NCBI GenBank assembly: GCA_963809925.1
Contig: CAWELH010000004.1
Span: forward strand, 558,001 to 622,000
Length of the DNA: 64,000 nucleotides
Direction of reading: 5' to 3'
Source: DASQZK01 sp963809925
GTDB taxonomy: Bacteria > Bacteroidota > Bacteroidia > Bacteroidales > GCA-2748055
Part shown: in pieces, positions 55,551-64,000 of the stretch
Position numbering within the stretch: the first letter of the stretch is position 1
Layout of the letters: the number at the start of each line of letters is the position of its first letter
Notes under the pieces: model-generated
The model's input: the letters and a program-made list of their open reading frames with translations, nothing else
Database searches by the model: none
Told to the model about the DNA's origin: nothing
Program-made: the position numbers and the translations under genes

Positions 55551-55889
55551 ATGCCCATAAACAATGCCAAACATCTTATCGAAGCTATTGACGGGGTCCG
55601 CTGTACGATAGTGGAGAAGGGAGTTACTAAGGAAAGGCTTGCATTTCTGAAGAACCTCCTTGAGTTTAACAAACTCGAAGTACGGTTTCGGACTGATCCT
55701 GTTGATGAAGAAGGCTCTGTTGAACCGCCGGCATTTACCATCGGGGTAACAGACATTATTTTCAATCCGGTTTTTGCCATTTATGAAAGGCAGTTGAAAA
55801 CGCAAGATGGCTTTTTTGTAACACCTGCAATCTGGAAACAGGAAACTACGGAGTACCGGTCACGGTACTGGGAAGAGTCAAAAAAATAA
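55551..55889 (+). CDS. Small protein of unknown function at the end of the nuo operon
   Basis: A 112-residue soluble protein (MPINNAKHLIEAIDGVRC, ERLAFLKNLLEFNKLEV, FTIGVTDIIFNPVFAIYERQL, ending YRSRYWEESKK) beginning 17 bases after nuoN. I recognise no domain or cofactor motif; there is a single Cys. The spacing suggests co-transcription with nuo. An accessory or assembly role is possible but unsupported. Confidence 0.72.
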   Translation: MPINNAKHLIEAIDGVRCTIVEKGVTKERLAFLKNLLEFNKLEVRFRTDPVDEEGSVEPPAFTIGVTDIIFNPVFAIYERQLKTQDGFFVTPAIWKQETTEYRSRYWEESKK

Positions 55890-55954
55890 AGTCTCCTGGA
55901 TATCGCTAAATCCGGATAGTTTTTTACTGTGAATACGGAGTTTTTCCCGGTGAA

Positions 55955-56557
55955 TTATTTTTTATAAAAGTTCATCTCGTCGATATACTCGTAAACCGGG
56001 CCCGGCAGGAAGTATTTCACCTTTTTACCTGCGGCAATGGCTTCACGGATGAAACTTGAAGAGATTTCAATTCTCGGTGCAGGTACCAATTCAATATTCT
56101 GATCTTTCACAATCTCTGAATCTGCCACGCCATACCTCGGATAGACGTAGCGCTTGTATTTTTGTACCAGGATTTCACAGTTTTTCCACTTATTGAAACT
56201 GAGAAGGTTGTCGGCTCCCAGGATTAGAGAGAATAGTCTCTCAGGGTATTTTTCAGAGAGATAGCTTAGCGTATCGACGGTATAGGAAGGTTTGGGCATC
56301 CGGAATTCAATATCACTGACCCTGAAACGAGGGTCATCGCCGATAGCGCGGTAAACCATTTCGAGCCGGTGATGATCATCGAGCAGTGTGTCTTTTCTTT
56401 TCAAAGGATTTTGCGGACTGACCACGAACCAGAGCTGTTCGAGATCAGTGAACTCGAGGATGTATTCTGCGATCGCCATATGGCCGTTGTGTACCGGATT
56501 GAACGAGCCGAAAAACAATCCTGTCCTGACCAGCCGTTTTAAGTTATGTTCCTGCAT
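55955..56557 (-). CDS. nadD: Nicotinate-nucleotide adenylyltransferase
   Basis: A 200-residue NadD with GLFFGSFNPVHNGHMAIAEY (nucleotidyltransferase motif G-x-F-x-P-x-H-x-G-H) and the C-terminal ISSSFIREAIAAGK. It converts nicotinate mononucleotide to deamido-NAD in NAD synthesis. It follows gmk by 22 bases in a yicC-gmk-nadD operon, an order common in Bacteroidota. Confidence 0.95.
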   Translation of the reverse strand: MQEHNLKRLVRTGLFFGSFNPVHNGHMAIAEYILEFTDLEQLWFVVSPQNPLKRKDTLLDDHHRLEMVYRAIGDDPRFRVSDIEFRMPKPSYTVDTLSYLSEKYPERLFSLILGADNLLSFNKWKNCEILVQKYKRYVYPRYGVADSEIVKDQNIELVPAPRIEISSSFIREAIAAGKKVKYFLPGPVYEYIDEMNFYKK

Positions 56558-56579
56558 GATACATCAGTTTTACTCAGTC

Positions 56580-57146
56580 TCAGAGAAAGAGGAAGTTGCC
56601 GACCAGCTTTTCGGCTGCACTAAAGGCATGCTCGAGATTATCATTCACAATAATATGATCAAATTCAGGAGCATATTCCATTTCGGCCTTAGCCTTTTCT
56701 ATGCGTTTCCTGATTGAGGACTCGTCGTCGGATGACCTGTTGCGGAGTCTTTTCTCAAGGATTTCCAGCGATGGGGCTTCAATGAAGACGGAGAGTGCCC
56801 GTCTGCCAAATATTTTCTTCAGATTTAGTCCGCCCACCACATCAACATCGAAAACCACATGGTGGCCCGCAGCCCATATCCTGTCAAGTTCTGATTTCAG
56901 TGTGCCGTAGTACAGACCAGGGTAGACCTCTTCCCATTCCACGAATTCTCCGGCATTTATCCTTTTCCTGAATTCTTCTATGGAGAAAAAATAATAATCC
57001 TTCCCTGGTACCTCATCTGCGCGTTTCGCCCTGCTGCAGGCTGATACAGAGAATTCCAGGTCAGGAATCCTGTTTAGCAAATGCTTCACTATTGTGGTCT
57101 TACCTGACCCGGAAGGGGCAGAGAAAATCAGGAGTTTGCCCTTCAT
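56580..57146 (-). CDS. gmk: Guanylate kinase
   Basis: About 188 residues. The P-loop is FSAPSGSGKTTIVKHLL, the GMP-binding part is SACSRAKRADEVPGKDYYFFS and EFVEWEEVYPGLYYGT, and the lid contains RSSDDESSIRKRIEKA. It phosphorylates GMP to GDP. The start at 57146 follows the yicC stop almost directly; an ATG two codons earlier overlaps that stop. Confidence 0.95.
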   Translation of the reverse strand: MKGKLLIFSAPSGSGKTTIVKHLLNRIPDLEFSVSACSRAKRADEVPGKDYYFFSIEEFRKRINAGEFVEWEEVYPGLYYGTLKSELDRIWAAGHHVVFDVDVVGGLNLKKIFGRRALSVFIEAPSLEILEKRLRNRSSDDESSIRKRIEKAKAEMEYAPEFDHIIVNDNLEHAFSAAEKLVGNFLFL

Positions 57147-57148
57147 GA

Positions 57149-58024
57149 TCAAAGTATATTGGCGATCTGTTCCTTGATCTTTTCCAGCTCATCTTTCATT
57201 TTAACGACCAGGTGCTGGATATCTGAATCGTTGGCTTTCGAACCGAGGGTATTAATTTCCCTTCCCATTTCCTGGCTGATAAACGATAGCTTTTTGCCGG
57301 CTGCTTCCTCACCCGACATTGTGATGGTAAAGTAGTCGCAATGATTTAGAAGCCGGGTTTTTTCCTCGGATACATCGAGTCGTTCAATATAGTAAATCAA
57401 TTCCTGTTCCAGCCGGTTCCGGTCAATTTCGTCGTTGATGGCGGCATCGGCCAGGTTCTTTTCAATTCGTTCCCGAAGACGGATGATCCGTGGTTCTTCA
57501 AATTTGGATAATTCATCGAGGTAGGTAAGGATTGTGCTTACCCGTTCGGTAAGATCGTAAAACATGGAAAGTCCTTCCTGGATCCTGAATTCGTCCAACT
57601 GGGAAATAGCCTTTTCAAGGCCTTCCCGGATGAGTTTCCATTCATTTTCTTCCGTCTCATTTTTCGTGGTACGAACTGTGTCGGGAAGGCGGAAGATAGC
57701 ATTGAGAATGCTATTGTCCATTTCGAGGTTGAGCTCTTCTGCCAGCTCCCTGATATCATTGTAATATGCCCTGATTACTTCCTTGTTAATACCCGAAGAA
57801 GTGGCTCCATCATTCATTTCATAATAAACAGAGACGTCGATCTTGCCCCGCTGAAGCCGGTCATTGAGAATCTGTCTGATAATCAGTTCCTTCTCACGGT
57901 AGACTGGGGGCAGTTTAACGTTTGTATCGTTATTCTTACTGTTGAGTGATTTGATTTCGATGATCACTTTTTTATCGGGTAGTGAAATCTCAGCTTTCCC
58001 GTAGCCGGTCATGGACTTAAGCAT
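57149..58024 (-). CDS. yicC: YicC-family endoribonuclease
   Basis: A 291-residue YicC-like protein with the N-terminal LKSMTGYGKAE and KSLNSKNNDTNVKLP, and the C-terminal DUF1732 segment CDYFTITMSGEEAAGKKLSFISQEMGREINTLGSKAND. E. coli YicC is an endoribonuclease involved in small-RNA turnover. First gene of the yicC-gmk-nadD operon. Confidence 0.94.
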   Translation of the reverse strand: MLKSMTGYGKAEISLPDKKVIIEIKSLNSKNNDTNVKLPPVYREKELIIRQILNDRLQRGKIDVSVYYEMNDGATSSGINKEVIRAYYNDIRELAEELNLEMDNSILNAIFRLPDTVRTTKNETEENEWKLIREGLEKAISQLDEFRIQEGLSMFYDLTERVSTILTYLDELSKFEEPRIIRLRERIEKNLADAAINDEIDRNRLEQELIYYIERLDVSEEKTRLLNHCDYFTITMSGEEAAGKKLSFISQEMGREINTLGSKANDSDIQHLVVKMKDELEKIKEQIANIL

Positions 58025-58339
58025 ATCTGGTAATTATATGAAGTACAAAGTTAACATTTACCTTGTATTATTCATAGTAAGCCTTTCCAACTCAATAGTA
58101 AAATGCCTCATGATCGGTGCTTTAAGCACAATTCGGAAATCATGGTGAATCTCATTCCGATGGTCCCAAACATTACCAAGCGCAACTGTCACATAATCCA
58201 GAGTACGGTTGGTATAAACCTTTGGGGGATGGCAAGTCGCATCATTTCGACTGTTCTCGTTCTTTTGAAGTACTTCTGCGGATTGGCTCGGTCATTAAGT
58301 AGGCTGACTGCAAATAACTATGGCTGTTTCTCAGAATTC
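58025..58339. other. Spacer between yicC and the WD40 gene
   Basis: About 315 bases, containing a minus-strand TAACTTTG promoter box near the yicC start. No ORF of coding character and no clear terminator. Confidence 0.5.
58046..58053 (-). promoter_or_regulatory. Bacteroidota-type promoter of yicC-gmk-nadD
   Basis: The minus strand reads TAACTTTG, 22 bases before the yicC ATG. No good -33 element at the expected spacing. Confidence 0.45.
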
Positions 58340-59485
58340 TCAGGAGCCCGGAAGCGTTCCCTTCCTCAGATCCTCAAGGTATTTATCATAGAATTCGCTG
58401 TAAATTGCAGTCTTAACCTCTTCAGCTTTCTTTTGTCTTTCCCGGAAATCTGAGTTGTTCTCTCCTTTTTGCTTCGGAAGAAAGATATCCATGCTGTTCA
58501 TTTTTTCAATGATTTGCGGACTGTAATAGAAGTCGGCAACAATTTCATTCGAATAGTTCCATATCCGGATGGTTTTGTCGAGGGAAGAAGATGCAAAAAA
58601 CCTTCCGTCGGGGGAGAAACTGATATGTGTGACCGGTGCCTCGTGATCGATAAATGAATAGATCGTTCTGCCTGTGGCAACCTCCCACAACCGGATCTCT
58701 TCGTCGATGGAAGCGCTTAACAGGTGAAGGCCATCGTTGGAAAATGCAATATCAATAATATATTTTTTATGCCCTTTAAAGATCCTTATCAGCTTTCCGT
58801 CTTCCAGGCTATAAAGGCGGATAGTATTGTCCTTTCCGCAGCTGGCCAGAAGACGGCCATCGGGGCTGAATTCGACATCGTAAATATCGCTTTCATGGCC
58901 GGGAAGGCTCATAAGTTCAGCGCCGGTGCCGGCATCCCAGATCTTAATGGAATGGTCCCCTGAACCACTGGCGATCTTTTTTCCATCCTTACTGAAAGCC
59001 ACGGCCATAACGACATCGCTGTGACCGCTGTAATTCCTGATCAGGTCACCTTTAAGCACATTCCACTGCTTGAAAATATGACTTATGGCACCACTGACCA
59101 TAAATTCACCGCTGCTGTCGATATCGACAGAAACGATGGTAGTGGTGTGATCCTTAAGGTTATATATCTGTTTGCCATCAAGGCTCCAGATTTTGATGGT
59201 ATTGTCGCCTGCGGTCATGAAGTAACGGCCTTTCGGATCGAAGGCTACGGCGTTTACAGCCTTCCAGTGTCCTTCTACTTCAGTTACGGTTTTTTCCGTA
59301 CTGAGATCGATGATCTGCCCGACACCATTACTGTATCCTGCAAGGATTTTTGATCCGTCAGGCGAAAAGGCCACACAGTTTACCTCATCGGCTTTTTTGA
59401 TCGTTTTAAGCAGGTAGGGATCCTTTTGGGCCGACAGATTTACAGCTGTGGATATCAGACAAAGAAAGAGGGCAAAGTTCTTCAT
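58340..59485 (-). CDS. Exported WD40-repeat protein
   Basis: A 381-residue protein with a signal peptide (LFLCLISTAVNLSA) and seven WD40 repeats forming one complete propeller. Repeat ends are visible as DNTIKIWSLDG, DHSIKIWDAGTG, DNTIRLYSLEDG, DEEIRLWEVATG and DKTIRIWNYSNE. A short charged C-terminal tail follows (GENNSDFRERQKKAEEVK). It is probably a periplasmic or surface scaffold; the partner is unknown. Confidence 0.9.
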   Translation of the reverse strand: MKNFALFLCLISTAVNLSAQKDPYLLKTIKKADEVNCVAFSPDGSKILAGYSNGVGQIIDLSTEKTVTEVEGHWKAVNAVAFDPKGRYFMTAGDNTIKIWSLDGKQIYNLKDHTTTIVSVDIDSSGEFMVSGAISHIFKQWNVLKGDLIRNYSGHSDVVMAVAFSKDGKKIASGSGDHSIKIWDAGTGAELMSLPGHESDIYDVEFSPDGRLLASCGKDNTIRLYSLEDGKLIRIFKGHKKYIIDIAFSNDGLHLLSASIDEEIRLWEVATGRTIYSFIDHEAPVTHISFSPDGRFFASSSLDKTIRIWNYSNEIVADFYYSPQIIEKMNSMDIFLPKQKGENNSDFRERQKKAEEVKTAIYSEFYDKYLEDLRKGTLPGS

Positions 59486-59578
59486 GACAAGGGTATGGTT
59501 TTCCAGGTTAATGTTTGGTGAAAGCCTAACAGCACCTGAATTTTACCCTGATTCAGATAAAAAGTTTCAAAAAAGAAT

Positions 59579-60454
59579 TTAAAATAAGAGATCAGAGATA
59601 TTAAAGGCAGCAAAAATAAGACTGGCAATGCCATTCAGCGTGAAAAACGCAATATTCAGCCTGCTAAGGTCATCAGGCCGGACGATCATATGCTGATAAG
59701 CGAGCAGACCGGCAAAAATAAAAGAGCCAATCCAGTAAAGTGTTCCAAAGCCCGCAAAATAGCCAATAAGAATCACCATTCCCGCCGAAACGATATGCGT
59801 TATTACCGACAGTCGGATTGCACCTTTTCTGCCAAGAAAGACAACCATGGATTTGAGGTTCATGTTAATATCGAAGTCTTCGTCCTGCAGGGCATAAAGC
59901 ATATCGAAACCGCTAACCCAGAACAGGACAAGTATAGAGTAGAAAATCGGCAGCATGTTGAATTCACCTGTTACTGCAAGGTAAGCGCCGATGGGTGCCA
60001 GCGACAGACCTATCCCGAGAATGAAATGGCAAAGGCTTGTGTATTTTTTGGTGAGGCTGTAGCCGAGGATGACAAGCAGTGCAACGGGAGATAGCAGAAA
60101 TGTCAGCCGGTTAATAAACCATGTAGTGGCAATAAACAGGAGCGAGTTCAGGATGACAAAATAGAGAGCAGAAGTGGGTCTGATCTTCCCTGACGGGATT
60201 TCCCTTCCCGATGTCCGCGGATTGCGGGAATCAAAATTTCTGTCGGAATAGCGATTGAACGCCATGGCTGCATTTCGTGCAAAAACCATGCACAGGACCA
60301 CGAGGATCAGAAGACGCCAGCTCAGGCTCGAATGTGAATCGTGTATACCCAGGAAAAATCCGGTGATGGCAAAGGGCATGGCGAAAATCGTGTGGGCAAA
60401 CTTCACCATGGACATGTATTTTCTTACCTTTCCTGACTCTGATGTTACTGGCAT
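59579..60454 (-). CDS. mqnP: UbiA-family prenyltransferase, MqnP type
   Basis: About 291 residues with eight or nine membrane helices. The Asp-rich motifs for prenyl-diphosphate and Mg2+ are FNRYSDRNFDSRNPRT and YALQDEDFDIN. The closest recognised type is the 4-hydroxybenzoate polyprenyltransferase-like enzyme of the futalosine menaquinone route (MqnP). The product would serve as quinone for complex I. The start at 60454 gives MPVTSESGKVRKYMSMVKF; an ATG 13 codons later is also possible. Confidence 0.87.
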   Translation of the reverse strand: MPVTSESGKVRKYMSMVKFAHTIFAMPFAITGFFLGIHDSHSSLSWRLLILVVLCMVFARNAAMAFNRYSDRNFDSRNPRTSGREIPSGKIRPTSALYFVILNSLLFIATTWFINRLTFLLSPVALLVILGYSLTKKYTSLCHFILGIGLSLAPIGAYLAVTGEFNMLPIFYSILVLFWVSGFDMLYALQDEDFDINMNLKSMVVFLGRKGAIRLSVITHIVSAGMVILIGYFAGFGTLYWIGSFIFAGLLAYQHMIVRPDDLSRLNIAFFTLNGIASLIFAAFNISDLLF

Positions 60455-60470
60455 GTCTTGTATGAATGGT

Positions 60471-60974
60471 TTAATTGAGTAAATTTTCGTAAAGAGAATA
60501 ACTCTCATCGTCGAAGGCCACAAAGTATACTTCGGCAGGAATATCACTCCTGTCAAGAAAGTCTCGAACGGCATCGACGGCAATAATTGCAGCCTGATCT
60601 TTTGGGTAGCCGTATATGCCGGTACTTATTCCCGGGAAAGCCACGCTCGAGATATTATTTTCTTTGGCAATTTCAAGGCTTCGTACATAGCAGCTTTGAA
60701 GCAGCTCAGGCTCCCGGCTATGGCCACCATGCCAAACCGGACCTACTGTGTGGATCACGTATTTTGCTGGTAAATTATATCCTGCCGTTAATTTTGCATT
60801 GCCGGTTTCGCATCCGTTTAGCATGCGTGTTTCTTCAAGCAGTCCGGGACCTGCCGCACTATGTATGGCGCCGTCAACACCACCTCCTCCGAGAAGCGAC
60901 CGGTTGGCCGCGTTCACGATAGCGTCCACCTGCATTTTTGTTATATCGCCTTTATGTAAACGGATCCTGTGCAT
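60471..60974 (-). CDS. Macro-domain O-acetyl-ADP-ribose deacetylase
   Basis: About 167 residues, a single macro domain of the MacroD/YmdB class: HKGDITKMQVDAIVNAANRSLLGGGGVDGAIHSAAGPGLLEE and the phosphate loop FPGISTGIYGYPKDQA. It hydrolyses O-acetyl-ADP-ribose or mono-ADP-ribosyl groups. The start at 60974 avoids overlap with pheT and gives MHRIRLHKGD. It lies between pheT and the prenyltransferase gene, probably as part of one transcript. Confidence 0.92.
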   Translation of the reverse strand: MHRIRLHKGDITKMQVDAIVNAANRSLLGGGGVDGAIHSAAGPGLLEETRMLNGCETGNAKLTAGYNLPAKYVIHTVGPVWHGGHSREPELLQSCYVRSLEIAKENNISSVAFPGISTGIYGYPKDQAAIIAVDAVRDFLDRSDIPAEVYFVAFDDESYSLYENLLN

Positions 60975-60978
60975 AACC

Positions 60979-63429
60979 TCATGCCCGAATTTGTGCGCCA
61001 AGTTCTTTTTCCAGTACCTGTGCTATATTACGCATCACCTTGTCGATTGTTTTATCGGTCAGTGTGGAATTTTCATCCTGCAAAATGAAACTGACGGCAT
61101 ATGATTTCTTTCCCTTGCTGATTTTCTCGCCTTCGTAAACGTCAAAAATGTCAATGTGTTTCAGGATTCTTTTTTCAGCCCTGGAAGCCACTCTCCTGAT
61201 CTCCTCAAACTGAACCGATTTTTCAAGAACCATGGAAAGATCACGGCGTACTTCGGGATATTTCGGTAGAGATTCAAAGGTTGTCGGATGCCTGTCAATG
61301 CTTCGAAGTACGGCTCCCCAGTTAAAGTCGGCGTAATTTACACCGGTCTCAATGTCGAATTGCTTCAATATACTTTTATCCACGGTTCCGAAATGTACCA
61401 GTTCCCGGTTATGATAGCTGTACATGATCCCTTCCGAAAGATGGGGCAGGGATGAAGTATCCGTCTTCATTTTTATTGGATCCAGTCCAATTCTTTTTAG
61501 AATAATACTGACAAATGATTTTAACTGGTAAAAGCTTGAAGGGGCCGATGGACTGGCCCAGTTAACCGGGTATTTTTCGCCGGTGAGGAACAGGGCCAGA
61601 TGCTCTTCCTCCACATACTTTTCCAGCGGGTTATCTCCGGTGGATTCCGGATCAATGGCATATACATTGCCAAATTCGTACAGGCGAAGATCTGCGTTCC
61701 GCCGGTTGGCATTGTACATAATTGCCTCAAGCCCGCCTGGAAGCAGGCTCTTTCTCATCGCGTTCAGATCGGAGCTTAGAGGGTTGTAAATCCGCACCAA
61801 TGTAGGGTTACTGTTCACTTCCTTTTCGTAGTAAGAGGATTTTGTGAGGGAGTTCGACATCATCTCATTAAAGCCGTTGGACGAAAGTAGTTCCGCAACC
61901 AGTTGCAGTACTTTTTCCTTATCCGGTTTGTGGATATAGGATAGAGTTGAGTGAAGGCTGTCGCTGATCTCTACCTGGTTATAGCCATAAACACGCAGAA
62001 TCTCTTCGACAACGTCTGCAGGACGTTGAACATCGACACGATAAGGTGGAACTTTCAGCTGCATTTCATCTCCGGAATCCTTTTCTACGCGAATATCCAG
62101 TGAATTGAGGATTTTTTTAACCAGCTCCTTCGGAAGGGTTTTGCCAATAAGTTTGTTCAGGTAATCCCAGGTAAGGGTGACATCCCAATCGGATACCGGC
62201 TCAGGATATACGTCCACAATCTCTGATGAAATTTTTCCTCCCGCAATTTCCCTGATCAACATTGCTGCCCGCTTCAATGCATAAACTGTGATATTTGGGT
62301 CAGAGCCTCTTTCAAAACGGAATGCCGAATCGGTAAAAAGCAGGTGTCTCCTGGAGGTTTTTCGGATAAAGACGGGATTGAAACAGGCACTTTCAAGAAA
62401 AATATTTTTGGTTGAATCCTTCACACCGGAATCATGGCCTCCGAATACACCGGCCATACACATACCTTCGGTCTCATTACAGATCATCAGGTCATCTTCT
62501 GAAAGAATTCTTTTTTCTTCATCAAGGGTTATAAAGGTTGTGCCTTCCGGCATGGTTTTGATGATTACCTTTCCGCCGGTAATCTTATCGGCATCAAAGG
62601 CATGAAGCGGTTGACCTGTCTCATGCAGTACGAAGTTGGAGATATCCACCACATTGTTGATCGGATTCAGTCCGATGGCGCGGAGCTTTGTCTGAAGCCA
62701 TTGTGGTGAGGGTGCAATGGTGATGCCGCTGATCGTTACGCCGGAATAACGTTTACAGCCCTCGCGGTCATCAATAATAACCTCAATGGGTCTGGAGCTA
62801 TTATCGATGCTAAAGGCGCTGATGTCAGGCTTTTTGAGTTTCACGTTACTTCTCTGGGAGAGAAAGGCAGCCAGGTCGCGCGCCACACCGATATGGGATG
62901 CACCGTCAATGCGGTTTGGAGTCAGTCCTATTTCGAAGATATGATCGGTGGTAATATTAAAATATTCACTAGCCGGTGTACCGATCTTAGCATCCGGGTC
63001 AAGAACCATGATCCCTTCATGATCATCGCCCAGTCCAAGTTCATCTTCGGCACATATCATCCCTTCTGACACTTCACCCCTGATCTTCACCTTCTTTAAG
63101 GTGAGGCTTTCGTTGCCCATATATAACGTTGTGCCAACCAGCGCCACAGCCACCTTCTGACCTTCCCTCACATTCGGAGCGCCACAAACTATGGGGATTG
63201 GGGCTTCACCGCCTGCATCGACGGTAGTTACACTAAGTTTATCGGCATTGGGATGTCTTTCACAGGTTATCACTTTCCCTACAACCACCCCCTTCAGTCC
63301 TCCCTTCACAGATTCCATATGTTCTACTGCTTCGACCTCAAGCCCAGTGTTGGTAAGGATTTCAGCCGTTGCTTCCGGTGAGGGTATATCGTTTAAATAG
63401 TCAGTAAGCCAGTTATACGAAATTTTCAT
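60979..63429 (-). CDS. pheT: Phenylalanyl-tRNA synthetase beta chain
   Basis: A full-length 816-residue PheT. In order: an OB-fold tRNA-binding domain (KVITCERHPNADKLSVTTVD, residues about 40-150), B3/B4 editing domain, B5 domain (about 400-480), the catalytic-like core, and the C-terminal FDX-ACB anticodon-binding domain (FESLPKYPEVRRDLSMVLEKSVQFEEI). With PheS (not in the window) it charges tRNA-Phe. Confidence 0.97.
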   Translation of the reverse strand: MKISYNWLTDYLNDIPSPEATAEILTNTGLEVEAVEHMESVKGGLKGVVVGKVITCERHPNADKLSVTTVDAGGEAPIPIVCGAPNVREGQKVAVALVGTTLYMGNESLTLKKVKIRGEVSEGMICAEDELGLGDDHEGIMVLDPDAKIGTPASEYFNITTDHIFEIGLTPNRIDGASHIGVARDLAAFLSQRSNVKLKKPDISAFSIDNSSRPIEVIIDDREGCKRYSGVTISGITIAPSPQWLQTKLRAIGLNPINNVVDISNFVLHETGQPLHAFDADKITGGKVIIKTMPEGTTFITLDEEKRILSEDDLMICNETEGMCMAGVFGGHDSGVKDSTKNIFLESACFNPVFIRKTSRRHLLFTDSAFRFERGSDPNITVYALKRAAMLIREIAGGKISSEIVDVYPEPVSDWDVTLTWDYLNKLIGKTLPKELVKKILNSLDIRVEKDSGDEMQLKVPPYRVDVQRPADVVEEILRVYGYNQVEISDSLHSTLSYIHKPDKEKVLQLVAELLSSNGFNEMMSNSLTKSSYYEKEVNSNPTLVRIYNPLSSDLNAMRKSLLPGGLEAIMYNANRRNADLRLYEFGNVYAIDPESTGDNPLEKYVEEEHLALFLTGEKYPVNWASPSAPSSFYQLKSFVSIILKRIGLDPIKMKTDTSSLPHLSEGIMYSYHNRELVHFGTVDKSILKQFDIETGVNYADFNWGAVLRSIDRHPTTFESLPKYPEVRRDLSMVLEKSVQFEEIRRVASRAEKRILKHIDIFDVYEGEKISKGKKSYAVSFILQDENSTLTDKTIDKVMRNIAQVLEKELGAQIRA

Positions 63430-63455
63430 CTTCGTCTTGATTTAGAAAGGATGAA

Positions 63456-63463
63456 CAAAAATA
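63456..63463 (-). promoter_or_regulatory. Bacteroidota-type promoter of pheT
   Basis: The minus strand reads TATTTTTG, 27 bases upstream of the pheT start, with a TTG 21 bases further upstream (63485-63487) as a possible -33 element. Confidence 0.5.
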
Positions 63464-63586
63464 GCAAATAAACCTCAAAACATGCAAGCTGTTGATAATT
63501 TCGGAACAATCTTAAACCCATAAGATTTATCATTGTTAGTTCGCCTTAAATCAATATTTTTGTATTTCATTAAAAAGGGATAAGAT

Positions 63587-64000
63587 TTGAAAGAAGAACG
63601 GTTGATTTTGATCTCCAACGACGACGGGGTAGATGCGAAAGGGTTAAAGTATCTGGTTGAGGCAGCCAGGCAATTTGGCCGGGTGGTTGTAGCTGCGCCT
63701 GCCCTCGCTATGTCGGGCATGTCTCACGCTATAACCATAAAAAATCCCCTGAGGGCAAATAAGGTCAGGGAGGAAGAAGGCCTCGTGGTGTACAGTTGCG
63801 ACGGAACGCCGGTTGACTGTGTGAAGCTTGCACTAAATCAGCTTACGAACCGGAAACCGGATATGGTATTGTCGGGGATTAACCATGGGTCCAACTCTTC
63901 ATCCAGTGTGGTATATTCAGGCACCATGGCTGCCGCCATGGAGGGTTGCATCAATTTCATCCCTTCTGCCGGTTTTTCACTTCTCGACTATGATACCGAT
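63587..64000 (+). CDS. surE: 5'/3'-nucleotidase SurE (3' end outside window)
   Basis: An open frame from a TTG start at 63587 runs off the window end (138 codons). It begins MKEERLILISNDDGVDAKG, with the metal-binding Asp pair of SurE, then PALAMSGMSHAIT, and DMVLSGINHGSNSS with the conserved Asn. No ATG is available nearby, and AAGGGA stands six bases before the TTG. SurE dephosphorylates nucleoside monophosphates. It is divergent from pheT. Confidence 0.93.
   Translation, partial: MKEERLILISNDDGVDAKGLKYLVEAARQFGRVVVAAPALAMSGMSHAITIKNPLRANKVREEEGLVVYSCDGTPVDCVKLALNQLTNRKPDMVLSGINHGSNSSSSVVYSGTMAAAMEGCINFIPSAGFSLLDYDTD

Noticed and set aside
1..64000. tRNA, rRNA, CRISPR arrays, transposases or integrases
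   Set aside because: I looked through the spacers for T-loop-like GTTCRANNC patterns, CRISPR-type spaced repeats and transposase motifs, and found none. A tRNAscan or CRISPR search could still find something missed by eye.

Overview
The window is about 64 kb of a chromosome from an anaerobic, probably fermentative member of the Bacteroidota (Bacteroidales-like). The evidence is several promoters with the Bacteroidota -7 element TAnnTTTG, weak or absent Shine-Dalgarno sequences, a TonB-dependent receptor with a carboxypeptidase-regulatory N-terminus, the gene order yicC-gmk-nadD, and enzymes typical of anaerobes: a 2-oxoacid:ferredoxin oxidoreductase, an ADP-forming acyl-CoA synthetase, [FeFe]-hydrogenase-linked regulators and a complex I without NuoEFG. 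I saw no tRNA, rRNA, CRISPR array or insertion sequence. The taxonomic call is inference from these traits.

Region 1 (1-4.3 kb): the C-terminal part of an [FeFe]-hydrogenase-derived sensor kinase (cut by the window edge), a lone receiver protein, a receiver-kinase hybrid, the NADH/NAD+ sensor Rex, and a RibF whose kinase motif is not recognisable. This looks like the regulatory tail of a hydrogenase/redox locus. Region 2 (4.3-23.2 kb): housekeeping and accessory genes: an NMT1/SsuA-type ABC transporter, a GNAT/PLP-racemase pair, a CDF metal exporter, an alanine racemase with an M20 amidohydrolase, a SulP transporter, PEP carboxylase, several small proteins, and a glycosidase-like gene reduced to two out-of-frame remnants.

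Region 3 (23.3-28.5 kb): a TM1266-type hydrogenase regulator and a TonB receptor share a promoter covered by a perfect 22-bp palindrome. Convergent to them, metY has a SAM-I riboswitch followed by a 37-codon Met/Cys/His-rich small ORF and two mutually exclusive hairpins. Upstream of this are six 31-bp tandem repeats and an 8-bp microsatellite. Region 4 (28.5-41.5 kb): an oxidoreductase, a large surface protein, and then a 2-oxoacid/aromatic acid module: acyl-CoA synthetase, ACT protein, phenylacetate-CoA ligase, aminotransferase and VorDBAC. Four genes between 33.9 and 41.1 kb carry frameshifts, including five indels within about 230 bp of vorA. The reading continues normally on both sides of each, so sequence error is at least as likely as gene decay.

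Region 5 (41.7-55.9 kb): a Tat-exported Gfo/Idh/MocA oxidoreductase converges with a DUF5060/DUF4038 glycosidase. A 0.9-kb spacer holding a candidate structured RNA with an intrinsic terminator follows, then nuoABCDHIJKLMN and one small conserved-looking gene. Region 6 (56-64 kb): nadD, gmk, yicC, a WD40 protein, a menaquinone-type prenyltransferase, a macro-domain protein, pheT, and the start of surE.

Inferred joint physiology: amino acids are transaminated to 2-oxoacids; Vor oxidises these to acyl-CoA with reduced ferredoxin; the ADP-forming synthetase makes ATP from acyl-CoA; reduced ferredoxin is re-oxidised by hydrogenase (outside the window) and possibly by the 11-subunit complex I with menaquinone. 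Rex, the hydrogenase-like kinase and the TM1266 protein would match these steps to redox state.
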